Assembly (NCBI RefSeq): GCF_900103165.1
Contig: NZ_FNKY01000001.1
Coordinates: 1,364,001 to 1,428,000, forward strand
Source: Nitrosospira multiformis
Lineage (GTDB): Bacteria; Pseudomonadota; Gammaproteobacteria; Burkholderiales; Nitrosomonadaceae
Direction: 5' to 3'
Length of the DNA stretch: 64,000 bases
In this document: positions 38,380 to 47,823 of the stretch, in pieces
How the letters are laid out: every line of letters begins with the position of its first letter
Numbering within the stretch: the stretch's first letter is position 1
Translations under genes and position numbers: made by a program
The notes under the pieces: model-generated
Databases searched by the model: none
Told to the model about the DNA's origin: nothing
Seen by the model: only the letters and a program-made list of their open reading frames with translations

Positions 38380-38500
38380 TTCAATCGCACCTTCCCGCGG
38401 AAGGCATCGCTCCGCCCCGCACGGTCGCATTCCGCGACGGTCCACCTTACCCGGTACCCAAAAATCGCGCACTTTACCCCGCCCCGCTGCCGGATTAAAG
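38380..38500. repeat. dispersed 120-bp intergenic repeat, copy 1
   Basis: It contains CACCTTCCCGCGGAAGGCA, a hairpin (CCTTCC/GGAAGG), a CATTCCGCGACGG stretch, CCCAAAAATCGCGCACTTT and the end GCTGCCGGATTAAAG. Copies 2 and 3 lie at 56.85-57.13 kb. No coding content. Confidence 0.6.
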
Positions 38501-38501
38501 T

Positions 38502-38603
38502 TCAATCATCACTGCTGATCCATCGTAAGAAAACGATTAATCCTAGAATAAATCCAAGACCTAAAACGGCCTTTAGAAATTCCTTGACGAACCAAAACAG
38601 CAT
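38502..38603 (-). CDS. possible 33-residue membrane peptide
   Basis: MLFWFVKEFLKAVLGLGFIL then GLIVFLRWISSDD: a single hydrophobic helix with charged ends. It lies 43 nt downstream of the DUF2905 gene on the same strand. The ribosome site is weak (GGATC, 14 nt upstream). Composition is protein-like but this is not proof. Confidence 0.35.
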   Translation of the reverse strand: MLFWFVKEFLKAVLGLGFILGLIVFLRWISSDD

Positions 38604-38646
38604 AGATTCATAAAGATCCAATTATTCTTTCCTTTCAAAAGGGCGG

Positions 38647-38850
38647 TTATTTCCGGGACCACCACCACAGCAACAGTGACAGGAAAAGGGATACCAGCAG
38701 GCCCGTGGTCAGAGGAAAGTAAAGCCTGAAATTCTCCCGTTCGATAATAATGTCTCCCGGCAGCCGCCCGAAAGGCAGTTTCGACAGCCACGGCCATGCG
38801 AGGCCCATAAACACCAGCAGTATCCCGAGCAAGATGAGTAGGCGTTGCAT
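38647..38850 (-). CDS. DUF2905 family small membrane protein
   Basis: A 67-residue protein with two hydrophobic segments separated by LPFGRLPGDIIIERENFRLY, the conserved loop of DUF2905 (LPGDI, then F-Y/F-P). ATG 38850 gives MQRLLILLGILLV and the normal family length; a longer frame upstream is out of register with family size. Function unknown. Confidence 0.85.
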   Translation of the reverse strand: MQRLLILLGILLVFMGLAWPWLSKLPFGRLPGDIIIERENFRLYFPLTTGLLVSLFLSLLLWWWSRK

Positions 38851-38975
38851 AACGATGCGGCGGGGATTGGGTTTGCCTGGCGCAGCGAAACATAATTCTG
38901 TTCTCCACAACGTTTAGCTGGTTTTGCGCCGTGAGCCTCCAATTATCCCTTGCAAACCCTCCAGATTGATGACAG

Positions 38976-39650
38976 TCAGGGCCGGCATGAATCTTGAACG
39001 ATACGTTTGAGAATGTGCAGCCGGTCATGAAAAAAATGTTCGGCGCCAGGAACGACAACCACCGGCAATTCCTGAGGGGCGGCCCAGGCCAGGACAGTCT
39101 TGAGAGGAACCACGTCATCCTGATCACCGTGAATGATAAGGATATCCGTGATAGGTTCCATGTCCTGTCCGGCGCCGGGATGAGCGATGGGTGGAACGTT
39201 CAATCGTTCCACCGATGGCGCTACCATGATTAATTTTTGCGGCCTGAGCCGTTGCGCGGCATACGCCTGAATTGCCCCGCCGAAGGAAAATCCAACCAGC
39301 ATCAATGGCGGAGACTCATTGAAGGCGGAAGCAAATTGATTTCCGGTGGTTTCAACCACCGCAAGCACGTCTTCGATCTCGCCCGTCCCATTGTCGTTAC
39401 CTGAGTAACAATTACCTTCGCTTTGTTCCACACCGCGAAAATTGAATTTGACTGCGATGAATCCCAGTTCGAGCAAAGTCTTGAAGAGGGTATAAACAAC
39501 CTTGTTGTTCATCGTTCCGCCATACAGCGGGTGAGGGTGCGCAATGACGGCTATACCGCGTGGATGATCAATATCCGGCTTGGCCAGAACCGTTTCCAGC
39601 TTTCCCGCAGGACCATCAATAAAAAACTTTTTGGGACGTGAATCCAGCAA
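38976..39650 (-). CDS. alpha/beta hydrolase (YfhR/dienelactone-type)
   Basis: A 224-residue hydrolase. Oxyanion region AHPHPLYGGTMNNKVV, nucleophile elbow GFSFGG, Asp in HGDQDDVVPL and His in PGAEHFFHDRL make a full Ser-Asp-His triad. The HPHP-x-x-GG-x-MxN motif is typical of a proteobacterial group often annotated as CocE/NonD-like or OsmC-like hydrolases. The substrate is unknown. It is 27 nt downstream of the ferredoxin gene and probably co-transcribed. Confidence 0.88.
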   Translation of the reverse strand: MLDSRPKKFFIDGPAGKLETVLAKPDIDHPRGIAVIAHPHPLYGGTMNNKVVYTLFKTLLELGFIAVKFNFRGVEQSEGNCYSGNDNGTGEIEDVLAVVETTGNQFASAFNESPPLMLVGFSFGGAIQAYAAQRLRPQKLIMVAPSVERLNVPPIAHPGAGQDMEPITDILIIHGDQDDVVPLKTVLAWAAPQELPVVVVPGAEHFFHDRLHILKRIVQDSCRP

Positions 39651-39677
39651 TGAGCGCAGCCCTATAATTCGCCTGTG

Positions 39678-39989
39678 TCAGATTCTCAGCCGTTCGACCA
39701 CCCGGCCATTTTTCAGATGTTCCTCAATGATTTCATCGATGTCTTCCTTATCCACATACGTATACCAGACATCTTCCGGATAGACCACAATAACCGGCCC
39801 CTCATTGCAACGATCAAGACATCCCGCATTGTTGATCCGCACCCTTCTGTTCTTGCTGTCGAGCCTGAGCGCCTTGACACGATCCTTGGCGTAATCGCGC
39901 ATGACTTGAGCGCCATGATTATTACAGCACGCTGCTCCCGCTTCGCGCTGATTGACGCAGAAAAATACGTGCCGCTGGTAGTAGCTCAT
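39678..39989 (-). CDS. thioredoxin-like [2Fe-2S] ferredoxin
   Basis: A 103-residue protein with a Cys pattern of the thioredoxin-like ferredoxins: Cys11 in VFFCVN, the CC of GAACC, then GCLDRCNEGPVIVVYPEDVW. Cys11, a Cys in GAACC and the two of GCLDRC are the likely cluster ligands. The family is related to the NuoE/HoxF clusters and is often called (2Fe-2S) ferredoxin domain protein. It probably carries electrons in the cytoplasm; its partner is unknown. The hydrolase gene follows closely. Confidence 0.88.
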   Translation of the reverse strand: MSYYQRHVFFCVNQREAGAACCNNHGAQVMRDYAKDRVKALRLDSKNRRVRINNAGCLDRCNEGPVIVVYPEDVWYTYVDKEDIDEIIEEHLKNGRVVERLRI

Positions 39990-40098
39990 AAAAAATATTT
40001 TAGAAGTGGGTGGCTAAAGATTATACCGGAACGGATGAGTATTTCCATGGTGGATGGCTATATCGGCGAAGTGTGGTTGTGACTGGACAGGCCGCCGG

Positions 40099-41217
40099 CT
40101 ATCTCAATTTTATTTCGGTCCATAACCGGCTTAGCAGACGGCGTTGCTTGCGGTCAAGGTCACGAAGCATTTCCAGCCGGCTGAGCAATGCAGTGTCTGG
40201 AAATATCGCTTCGTTGTTGGCAATTTCAGGCCGGATATATTGCATTGCATCCGTGTTGGGATTGCCGGATCCGATGAGATTGGTCAGCTCGGCGGAGTTT
40301 CTTCCGTCCAGCATGAAATTAATGAATTGATGAGCGAGATCGGGACGGTTCCCGCTTCGATGCAGCACCATGCTGTCGAGTGCCAGCACCGCGCCCTCCT
40401 TTGGGCTTGCGTAGCTGATCGTGAATTCACGCTTCGTCTTTGCGGCATCAAGCGCCGCCTGAAACATGTCATTAGAATATCCGTGCGCCACCCACAGGTT
40501 GCCTACCGCCAACTCCTTGACATAGCTGGTGTTGCTGAAAGCTGCCCAGTAAGGCTTCGCACGCACGATCAGTTCCGCTGCCTGCTTCCAGTGCCCCTCA
40601 TCGGTATCGTTAACCGAATAGCCCAAATACTTTAGTGCCGCCGCCATCAATTCTCGCTGACTATCGAGTACGGTTACGCGACCCTTGATTTTTTCCAGGT
40701 ATTTCGGCTCAAAAATGATTGCCCAGGTATCGGTAGGTAAACCGAGCTCCTTTATTTTTTCCTGATTGAAGCCGAGCAGGGTAAGCGTATAGGCATAAGG
40801 AACGGAATACTTGTTGCCGGGATCGAAAGCGGTATCGAGGTATGCGGAATTGATGTTTTTGAGATTGGGCAGTAACGATTTATCCAGCGGCTTGAGTGCG
40901 CCCTGCCGAATAAGCGTATCCATCGCGTTGCCGGTGGGGACGATAAGATCATAGCCAGTCGCGCCGGCCGCCAGCTTCGCCAGCATTTCCTCGTTGTCGG
41001 AATAATAGTCCTGCGCAAGTTTGCAATGGCAGAGTTCCTGGAAGCGCTCGATTATTCGCGGCGCGATATAGTTATTCCAGTTGAATAGATGAAGAATATT
41101 TTCGGCCGTGCTGGCCGTATTCTGATCCTGTCTTGTACAGCCCGTAACGAATGGAATCAGCCACGCGAGCAATAAAAATGATATCAGCGGTAAAGTGAGC
41201 AAACGCCGTGAACTCAT
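40099..41217 (-). CDS. potD: polyamine ABC transporter substrate-binding lipoprotein PotD/PotF
   Basis: A 372-residue periplasmic binding protein with a lipobox (WLIPFVTGC, Cys27). LFNWNNYIAPRIIERF at the mature start, TGYDLIVPTGNAMDTLI and YAYTLTLLGFN are typical of PotD. It would bind spermidine or putrescine and deliver it to PotBC. The ATG shares one base with the potC stop (TAATG), so translation is coupled. It is the last gene of potABCD. Confidence 0.93.
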   Translation of the reverse strand: MSSRRLLTLPLISFLLLAWLIPFVTGCTRQDQNTASTAENILHLFNWNNYIAPRIIERFQELCHCKLAQDYYSDNEEMLAKLAAGATGYDLIVPTGNAMDTLIRQGALKPLDKSLLPNLKNINSAYLDTAFDPGNKYSVPYAYTLTLLGFNQEKIKELGLPTDTWAIIFEPKYLEKIKGRVTVLDSQRELMAAALKYLGYSVNDTDEGHWKQAAELIVRAKPYWAAFSNTSYVKELAVGNLWVAHGYSNDMFQAALDAAKTKREFTISYASPKEGAVLALDSMVLHRSGNRPDLAHQFINFMLDGRNSAELTNLIGSGNPNTDAMQYIRPEIANNEAIFPDTALLSRLEMLRDLDRKQRRLLSRLWTEIKLR

Positions 41218-42020
41218 TATTTTACTATTCCGGGCGGCATTTTGACTCCGCCCGATGAAGTGCGCGATTCCAGCCTGGCCGCGATGATGATCATGACCAG
41301 CGTAAGCAGCATCAGCAACGTGGAAATGGCATTTACTTCCGGCGTCACCGCGACCTTTATCATGGTATAGATCTGGATGGGGAGTATCGGTTCGCCGACA
41401 CCTTTGGTAAAGAAGGTAATGACGAAGTCATCAATGGACAGGGTGAACGACATCAAGGCACCCGCCACCACCGCCGGCATGATAAGCGGCAAGGTAACAA
41501 GGCGGAAAGTCTCCCATCGGGATGCACCGAGATCGCGTGCCGCCTCAAAGATGCTTTCATCCATGCCCTGAAGCCGCGCCCGTACGATAATGGCGACGAA
41601 GCCGATACAAAACGTGGTGTGCGCGATGATGATGGAAACCATGCCGAGCGTCATGTTCAGGACTTGCAAAAAGAATAGCAACAACGACACACCCAGCAGG
41701 ATCTCAGGCATTGCCACCGGCGTGAATACCAATATCGGCAGAACCTTGAGTTTGTATCGATGTATCGCCAGGCCGGCCATCGTGCCAAGCACGGTGGCGC
41801 TAAAACTCGCGCTGAGTGCGATGATGAGCGAATTGCGCGCGGCGGTGAGCATTTCCGTGTTGTTGAACAGCGCCTGGTACCAGGACAGTGTAAAGCCCAC
41901 CCACTCGGCATTCAGCCTGGAGTCGTTGAACGAATACATCACCACGATCGCGAGCGGGATATACAGAAAGGCGTAGATCAGCACCGCTACGAACCACAAC
42001 CAGATACTGCCGCGGCTCAT
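41217..42020 (-). CDS. potC: polyamine ABC transporter permease PotC/PotI
   Basis: A 267-residue permease with six membrane helices. The cytoplasmic EAA loop reads EAARDLGASRWETFRLVTLPL. The ATG at 42020 (MSRGSIWLWFVAV) overlaps the end of potB by 4 nt (ATGA) and is the correct start, although the frame stays open much further upstream inside potB. Together with PotB it forms the membrane channel of the spermidine/putrescine importer. Confidence 0.93.
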   Translation of the reverse strand: MSRGSIWLWFVAVLIYAFLYIPLAIVVMYSFNDSRLNAEWVGFTLSWYQALFNNTEMLTAARNSLIIALSASFSATVLGTMAGLAIHRYKLKVLPILVFTPVAMPEILLGVSLLLFFLQVLNMTLGMVSIIIAHTTFCIGFVAIIVRARLQGMDESIFEAARDLGASRWETFRLVTLPLIMPAVVAGALMSFTLSIDDFVITFFTKGVGEPILPIQIYTMIKVAVTPEVNAISTLLMLLTLVMIIIAARLESRTSSGGVKMPPGIVK

Positions 42021-42931
42021 GCTACGCGCTGTCCGGTGGCGGAGCGCGCGAACCATGTCGCCAGCCCGGCGATGGATAGCACCGCCAGTGTCAGCATGAT
42101 TGAAAGCGCCGAACCGAAAGGCCAGTCGCGGGTACCGAGGAATTGATCCTTGATCAGGTTGCCGATGAGAATATCGCCCGTACCGCCCAGTATATCGGGC
42201 ACCGCGAACATGCCCAGCACCGGAATGAATACCAGCGCGGAGCCTGAAAATACACCCGGCAGGGATAAGGGCCAAGTGACGCGCCAGAAGCGCTGCCACC
42301 CGGTGGCGCCAAGATCTTGCGCCGCATCCAGCAGGGAGGGATCGTGCTTCTCCAGATTGGTGTAAAGCGGCAATATCATGAACGGCAGGTGCACATAAAC
42401 CATGCCTACCAATACCGCGAACGGCGAGAACAACAATGTCACCGGCCCGATGCCGAATGCGTCGAGGATGGCGTTGATGAAGTGGCTGAGTGCGGATTCC
42501 GGTCCGAGAATGATTACCCAGGCATAAATGCGGATGAGGAAATTGCTGGCGAACGGCAGTACCACCAGCAGGACCATCAGATTGCGGAAGCGTTTTTCGC
42601 TGCGTGCGATCAGCAATGCCAGCGGATAGGCCATAATGAGGCAAATCAACGTGGTGGCTAGCGCGACGCCGAAGGATTTGAGGAAAATTCTGGCATACAG
42701 AACGTCGCTGAAAAAGAACTGGTAAGCCTCCGGTGTGAGTCCATATTCGCCGGGAATTTTTCCCACGGGCGCGGCAATGGGTGCCAGGCCCCCAAACTCA
42801 CCCGGAAAGCGGAATGAGGTGAGAATCATGATCAGGCTCGGCGCGACAAAGAAAACCACCAGGAACAATAGTGGCGGACCACTCACCAGGAATCTGGCGG
42901 CACGGTTCTCTCTCGGAGTTTCCTTAGTCAT
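42017..42931 (-). CDS. potB: polyamine ABC transporter permease PotB/PotH
   Basis: A 304-residue permease, six helices; EAA loop DAAQDLGATGWQRFWRVTWPL. ATG 42931 gives MTKETPREN and overlaps potA by 8 nt, with AAGG-type purines nearby; the frame is open further upstream but within potA. The periplasmic segment between the first two helices is longer than usual (about residues 35-75). It is co-translated with potA and potC. Confidence 0.93.
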   Translation of the reverse strand: MTKETPRENRAARFLVSGPPLLFLVVFFVAPSLIMILTSFRFPGEFGGLAPIAAPVGKIPGEYGLTPEAYQFFFSDVLYARIFLKSFGVALATTLICLIMAYPLALLIARSEKRFRNLMVLLVVLPFASNFLIRIYAWVIILGPESALSHFINAILDAFGIGPVTLLFSPFAVLVGMVYVHLPFMILPLYTNLEKHDPSLLDAAQDLGATGWQRFWRVTWPLSLPGVFSGSALVFIPVLGMFAVPDILGGTGDILIGNLIKDQFLGTRDWPFGSALSIMLTLAVLSIAGLATWFARSATGQRVA

Positions 42932-44009
42932 TGAGGAAAATACCCGCATCGTGGCGCCACGAGACGCCGACTTCATCCCCAACTTCGAAAAATGTGGCGC
43001 GTCCCGGTGATGAGTTGGGCAGCAACGCCTCGATATAAGCGCCATTGGAGAGTTCCACGATATAGGTCGTGACATCTCCGATATACAGAAAATCATGTAC
43101 TTTGCCGATAAAATGGTTCTTCAACCGAGGCTCTTCCGAAGGATGGGAAATTCGAACCTGTTCGGGACGAATTGCCATCACGCCGTTATCGCCCACTTTT
43201 GCACCTTCCTTCCCGGCAGTGATCACTTCGCCCAGCTCCCCTATATCAAGCTTCAGGTGCGAAGGTGCGGCTTCCACGATCTTTGCATTCATCATGCTGA
43301 TCTTGCCGATGAAATCCGCCACGAAACGGTTTCTTGGGAAACCGTAGATTTTGGAGGGCTCGTCAATCTGTTCAACATTGCCGTGATTCATTACTGCAAT
43401 GCGATGTGACAGCGCCAGGGCTTCATTCTGGGCATGGGTAACGAAAACGAAGGTAACGCCTACTTCCTTCTGAAGGTTGATGAGTTCGATCTGCATCTCC
43501 TCGCGCAACTTCGCATCCAGCGCGCCCAGCGGTTCGTCCAGCAGCAGTAGCCGGGGGCGATTGACCAGTCCTCTGGCAAATGCCACGCGCTGTTTTTGCC
43601 CGCCCGACAATTCGTGTGGAAAACGGTTGCCGAAATCCGGTAAACGCACGCTATCCAGCGCGTCTCCAACCCTGGTTTTTATTTCTTGCGGCGTTTTTCT
43701 CGCCATCTTGAGCGGGAATGCGATATTGTCCGCTACCGTCATATGCGGAAACAACGCATAGGTTTGGAATACGGTATGGACGGGGCGTTTTTCCGGCGGC
43801 GTGCCCACCATATCCTTGCCGTCCAGAAGAATTTGACCGGAATCGGGAAGATCGAATCCGGCGATCATTCGCAAGAGCGTGGTTTTGCCGCAACCCGACG
43901 GCCCCAGCAGCGTGAAGAACTCACCTGTCTCAACGCTAATGCTGACATTATCGACCGCGGTGTAGCTGCCAAAGCGCCGGGTTACATTACGGATTTCCAG
44001 GAGCGACAT
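42924..44009 (-). CDS. potA: polyamine ABC transporter ATPase PotA/PotG
   Basis: A 361-residue ABC ATPase: Walker A GPSGCGKTT near residue 36, signature LSGGQKQR, Walker B LLLLDEPLGALD and a switch His in VTHAQNEAL. The last 120 residues are the TOBE regulatory domain. First gene of potABCD on the minus strand. Upstream (44010-44217) no regulatory element was recognised. Confidence 0.94.
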   Translation of the reverse strand: MSLLEIRNVTRRFGSYTAVDNVSISVETGEFFTLLGPSGCGKTTLLRMIAGFDLPDSGQILLDGKDMVGTPPEKRPVHTVFQTYALFPHMTVADNIAFPLKMARKTPQEIKTRVGDALDSVRLPDFGNRFPHELSGGQKQRVAFARGLVNRPRLLLLDEPLGALDAKLREEMQIELINLQKEVGVTFVFVTHAQNEALALSHRIAVMNHGNVEQIDEPSKIYGFPRNRFVADFIGKISMMNAKIVEAAPSHLKLDIGELGEVITAGKEGAKVGDNGVMAIRPEQVRISHPSEEPRLKNHFIGKVHDFLYIGDVTTYIVELSNGAYIEALLPNSSPGRATFFEVGDEVGVSWRHDAGIFLND

Positions 44010-44217
44010 AGTCGTGCCATTGAAAAATCGGGGATTTTACCAAAATTCTTTCAGATCGCCGCGTCTGGTATTGCCGCCGCATATACATGACACTCATAGA
44101 GTGCCTCGTGGAGTTGATGTGGAGCGGGGTGGATCCAGCCCGCGGCGGGACGATCAGATTTGCCGGGTTTTTGTCTCCTTGTATGGGGGAGAACCGATGG
44201 CTCGGAAACTTATAACC

Positions 44218-45732
44218 TTATTGCAACATCTGCCACAGCATTGCTACCGCCAACAACATCACAAGGATGGAAAGCAAGCGATTCTGACGTTTTTTTTCCA
44301 CTACAAATTCACTCATTTTTTGTTCCAGCTCCTTTGTGCGGATTTCGCTTAAGGAATGATGAAGCAGACGGGGAAACTGCGGCAGCATTACCGCCCAGCT
44401 TGATGCCTCTTTGCCCAAACGGCGGGTGAGTCCGCGCCAGCCGAGTTGTTCAGACATCCAGTTTTCCAGGAATGGTTTTGCGGTTGTCCACAGATCAAGG
44501 TCGGGGTCGAGATCGCGCCCCAATCCTTCGATATTCAATAGGGTCTTTTGTAACATTACCAGTTGCGGCTGGATTTCGACGTTGAACTGGCGCGATGTCT
44601 GAAACAGACGCAACAATACGCGGCTAAAGGAAATTTCCTTTAGCGGTTTGTCAAAAATAGGTTCGCAAACGGCACGGATCGCAGTTTCAAAATCATCAAC
44701 ACGGGTATTTTTCGGTGCCCATCCCGCCTCGACGTGCGCTTCTGCGACGCGCTTGTAATCACGGCGAAAGAACGCCAGGAAGTTCTGCGCCAGATAATTC
44801 TTGTCCTCGTCAGTAAGCGTCCCCATTATGCCGAAATCCACCGCAATGTAACGGCTGTCACTGCCAACAAAAATATTACCGGGATGCATGTCGGCATGGA
44901 AATAGCCGTCACGGAATACCTGGGTAAAAAAGATTTCCACGCCGACGCGGGCGAGTCTTGGGATATCCACCCCCTGCTCGCGTAATGCCGTTACGTGGCT
45001 AATCGGCGTGCCTTTTACGCGCTGCATCACCATGACACCGGAATAGCAGTAGTCCCAGTAAACTTCCGGGACCAAAAGCAGGGGGGAATCAAGAAAATTG
45101 CGCCGCAACTGACTGCAGTTGGAGGCTTCGCGCATGAGATCGAGTTCGTCGCCCAAATGCCGGGAAAATTCGTTCACCACTTCGCGTGGTTTCAATCGTT
45201 TGCCGTCAGGCCACAGCGCTTCAACCAGCCAGGCGCCGGTCTCCATCAATGCCACATCATGAGCGATTATCGGGGCAATGCCGGGGCGCAGCACCTTCAC
45301 CGCGACTTCTGTGCCATCTTGCAGCACCGCCAGATGGACTTGGGCGATTGATGCGCTGGCTACCGGCTCCGCGTCGAATAGCAGGAAGACTTCGTTGACA
45401 GGTTTCCCATAGATCTGCTCCAGTGTCGCAAGGGCGAGGCTGGAAGGAAACGGCGGAACCTGATCCTGCAGTTTGGCCAGTTCGTCGGCGATATCCTGCG
45501 GCAGAAGGTCGCGGCGGGTGGAAAGCATTTGGCCGAACTTGACAAAAATAGGTCCCAACGCTTCCAGCGCCAGACGGAGGCGTTCACCACGAGCCCTATC
45601 CAGCCGTCGCCAGAATGTGGCCAGCTTGACAACAGGTCGCAAGAAACGCAGCCGCTCATGGCCGAGAAAAAATTCATCAAGGCCGAAACGAAATGCTACC
45701 GCGAGTATTTTGAGAAGACGAAAGAAACGCAT
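44218..45732 (-). CDS. ubiB: ubiquinone biosynthesis atypical kinase UbiB
   Basis: A 504-residue ABC1/ADCK family protein. The family-specific KxGQ motif is in [16 protein letters not shown], the Ala-rich loop is [13 protein letters not shown], catalytic loop HADMHPGN and metal-binding DFGIMGTL. Two hydrophobic stretches at the C-terminus anchor it to the inner membrane. It supports coenzyme Q synthesis, probably through ATPase activity. It follows ubiJ and the Tim44-like gene on the same strand. Confidence 0.95.
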   Translation of the reverse strand: MRFFRLLKILAVAFRFGLDEFFLGHERLRFLRPVVKLATFWRRLDRARGERLRLALEALGPIFVKFGQMLSTRRDLLPQDIADELAKLQDQVPPFPSSLALATLEQIYGKPVNEVFLLFDAEPVASASIAQVHLAVLQDGTEVAVKVLRPGIAPIIAHDVALMETGAWLVEALWPDGKRLKPREVVNEFSRHLGDELDLMREASNCSQLRRNFLDSPLLLVPEVYWDYCYSGVMVMQRVKGTPISHVTALREQGVDIPRLARVGVEIFFTQVFRDGYFHADMHPGNIFVGSDSRYIAVDFGIMGTLTDEDKNYLAQNFLAFFRRDYKRVAEAHVEAGWAPKNTRVDDFETAIRAVCEPIFDKPLKEISFSRVLLRLFQTSRQFNVEIQPQLVMLQKTLLNIEGLGRDLDPDLDLWTTAKPFLENWMSEQLGWRGLTRRLGKEASSWAVMLPQFPRLLHHSLSEIRTKELEQKMSEFVVEKKRQNRLLSILVMLLAVAMLWQMLQ

Positions 45733-45838
45733 TTATTCCGAAAACGCCAGTTCATCCGTAGTTGGAAACCTCTGAGTAAGCGATCTGCGTTTGCCGCAAC
45801 GCGCTTCAAGAAGTGGTTCCTTAATAATCTTCTCAGGT

Positions 45839-46447
45839 TTATAGAGGTGTTTTGTTACCTTGTAGCCTATCGGCTGCCAAGGCTATTACCCGCTCTTCCA
45901 ATTGTGCTGCATCGTCCCGCAATGCATTTATTTCCTGAACAAGCCCGTGCATATCAATGGGTTTGGCCAATAGCGGCTGCTCTTCCGTCAGATATTCCAC
46001 CAGCGTCTGAGACAGGTTGCGAATGGTTTCCGTATGCCAATGCATCAGACGGTCGCCAGCCTGCACCACGCGATGTGCGACGATATCACCCACTACCCCG
46101 CTTAAATCCTGCTCTACGTCCCAATGCAGGTTTTTTCCGATATGGAGAATTTCTTCGGCAAATGCACTATCGCCGGAAATCCGGATTTCACGGTAGGCGT
46201 CCTCCTCATGGGCAAGCAGGCGTGGCAATAAACGGGGAGTCAGGGTGAAGACAGCGTCGTCCGGGACGCCGCTCGATGCGGTGGATACCTCGCCGCTGGC
46301 CTGTACCGTCAGGGCGAGGTTAAGGAAAGGCGGAAGGCGAAAACGCGCAGTCTTGCCCGCACAGGGTTGTAACCGTTTGCGCGCCCAACTTTCCCCACGC
46401 AGCAGGTGGTTGAGCGGGGCTATCGCGACGGATGCCAACATGACCAC
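45839..46447 (-). CDS. ubiJ: ubiquinone biosynthesis accessory factor UbiJ (SCP2 domain)
   Basis: A 202-residue protein. The N-terminal SCP2 lipid-binding domain is seen in LNHLLRGESWARKRLQPCAG and ISGDSAFAEEILHIG; the C-terminus (EINALRDDAAQLEERVIAL) is a coiled coil. UbiJ binds ubiquinone intermediates and organises the soluble Ubi complex. It lies between the Tim44-like gene (5 nt away) and ubiB, an order common in betaproteobacteria. Confidence 0.9.
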   Translation of the reverse strand: MVMLASVAIAPLNHLLRGESWARKRLQPCAGKTARFRLPPFLNLALTVQASGEVSTASSGVPDDAVFTLTPRLLPRLLAHEEDAYREIRISGDSAFAEEILHIGKNLHWDVEQDLSGVVGDIVAHRVVQAGDRLMHWHTETIRNLSQTLVEYLTEEQPLLAKPIDMHGLVQEINALRDDAAQLEERVIALAADRLQGNKTPL

Positions 46448-46452
46448 TAAAT

Positions 46453-47319
46453 CTAGGAAACCTGTTGAATTCCCGCCAGCAGCCAGACGGATTCAGGGTC
46501 CTTAAGGTTTTTCTGCACGTGCCAGATTTCATCAAACGCTTCCGGTGAGCCGCCGGGGGCTTCGCGTAGCTGCCCATTGAAGCGGACACTGGCGATAGCC
46601 AGGTCTTTTTCGGTAACGACTTCAAGTAAATCCGCGTTAATAGTCATCACCTCGGTTCTTTGGGGTGCATCGTTGCGCTCGTTGATCTGCATGCTTATTT
46701 CGGCGAACATTTCGGGAGTGGTGTATTCCCGGATATCACTCACGTCGCGCGCATCATTGGCCGCTTGCAGGCGAATGAACGAAGTTTTGGCATTGCGCAG
46801 AAACGGCTCCACCTGAAAATCAGCAGGAATATTCGCTGTGCCACTTTGTGCAGGCGTGGCCGTCGTACTTGCTGTAGATGCTGCTGGCGCCGGGGTCGTC
46901 GGAGGAACATGGGTGTTTCCGGTATTTGCTTCCATACCCGAATACTGCATCGGACGCGTAGACTGTTCTTGCCGCGACCTGCGCATCATGCGCACGACAA
47001 AGAATACCGCGGCCATCAGCGCGGCCAGCATCAGTACATCCATCATGTTGATACCTTCGAATGCGCCACCCATGAAAAGCGCTGCCAGCAATCCGCCCGC
47101 GGCTAAACCCGCCAGGGGCCCCATCCATTTACTGCCACCTGCGGCTGCGGCGGGCGCGGCAGAAGGCGCTTGTCCGGGCTTGGGTGCGGCTTGCGGACTC
47201 ACAGCTTCACGTTGCTTGCCAATGCTTTTACCCCCGCCAAAGCGTTTTGCTTCAGCATCAAAGGCGGCCAATCCGAAGCTAAGAATGGCCAAGGTGAGCA
47301 GGGTCAATATTTTCTTCAT
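46453..47319 (-). CDS. Tim44-like domain protein
   Basis: A 288-residue protein: signal peptide (LAILSFGLAAFDAEA), an Ala/Pro-rich linker, two glycine-rich hydrophobic segments (GPLAGLAAGGLLAALFMGGAF and VLMLAALMAAVFFVV), then a C-terminal Tim44/MRPL45 domain (FLRNAKTSFIRLQAANDARD and MTINADLLEVVTEKD). The KRFGGGKSIGKQR segment after the signal is typical of bacterial members. Function unknown; membrane-bound. It leads the Tim44-ubiJ-ubiB group. Confidence 0.88.
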   Translation of the reverse strand: MKKILTLLTLAILSFGLAAFDAEAKRFGGGKSIGKQREAVSPQAAPKPGQAPSAAPAAAAGGSKWMGPLAGLAAGGLLAALFMGGAFEGINMMDVLMLAALMAAVFFVVRMMRRSRQEQSTRPMQYSGMEANTGNTHVPPTTPAPAASTASTTATPAQSGTANIPADFQVEPFLRNAKTSFIRLQAANDARDVSDIREYTTPEMFAEISMQINERNDAPQRTEVMTINADLLEVVTEKDLAIASVRFNGQLREAPGGSPEAFDEIWHVQKNLKDPESVWLLAGIQQVS

Positions 47320-47823
47320 GAAGGTCTCCTGAAATAGGGTTGAAGCGGAGAGTATAGCACTATCGATTCATTCGAACGGGAGACTGTATTATGAAAATAA
47401 TCGATATCTGGCGCGCGGGGAATTTGTAACATGCGCACATCTGGCTGACATACCAAGCCAATGGAAATGGTATCGTCTTATTTGCCGGTTAGACTTGCCG
47501 ATTGAAGGGAATACTTACCATAATCGCCGCCGGAGAAAGCAATCCTTGATGATTTCGTATTATGAGAGTTTTTCTTACTTCCGCATATATTGTGTAATCA
47601 GTTGTAATCCTGAAGAACGCTGATAGTATGTGGAGGTTTATTTGATAACGCCATGATTGCCGTTGCTTTTTACGACACCAGACTTTATGGCCGTCAATAT
47701 TTCGAGCGAACGTCGGAGCCGGGCGACCCCGTTTTTCCGGGGGTTACTTTAAATCCGGCGAGCTGCTAATGATTTTGACGCGTTACAAGCAGATCGCATT
47801 CCCATGATATATATATAATCAAT
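47320..47823. other. 504-bp intergenic region before the GGDEF gene
   Basis: It holds a 38-codon reading frame at 47653-47769 (listed separately), a GC-rich hairpin near 47729-47745 and an AT-rich stretch with TATAAT at 47814-47819 just before the next start. No complete gene seen. Confidence 0.4.
47653..47769 (+). pseudogene. possible N-terminal relic of a D-lactate/2-hydroxyacid dehydrogenase
   Basis: The 38-residue frame reads MIAVAFYDTRLYGRQYFERT and then SEPGDPVFPG before the stop. The start resembles LdhA-type proteins (M-x-(I/L)-A-x-(F/Y)-x-T-(K/R)-x-Y-D-(R/K)-x-(Y/F)-F). The rest of the gene is absent. The similarity is short, so confidence is low. Confidence 0.3.

Noticed and set aside
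41217-42644. A 475-codon frame including potC
   Set aside because: The first 200 codons lie inside potB in another frame; the real potC starts at 42020.
47700-47770. GC-rich hairpin before the diguanylate cyclase considered as a cyclic di-GMP riboswitch
   Set aside because: The conserved GEMM core and receptor pattern are not present.
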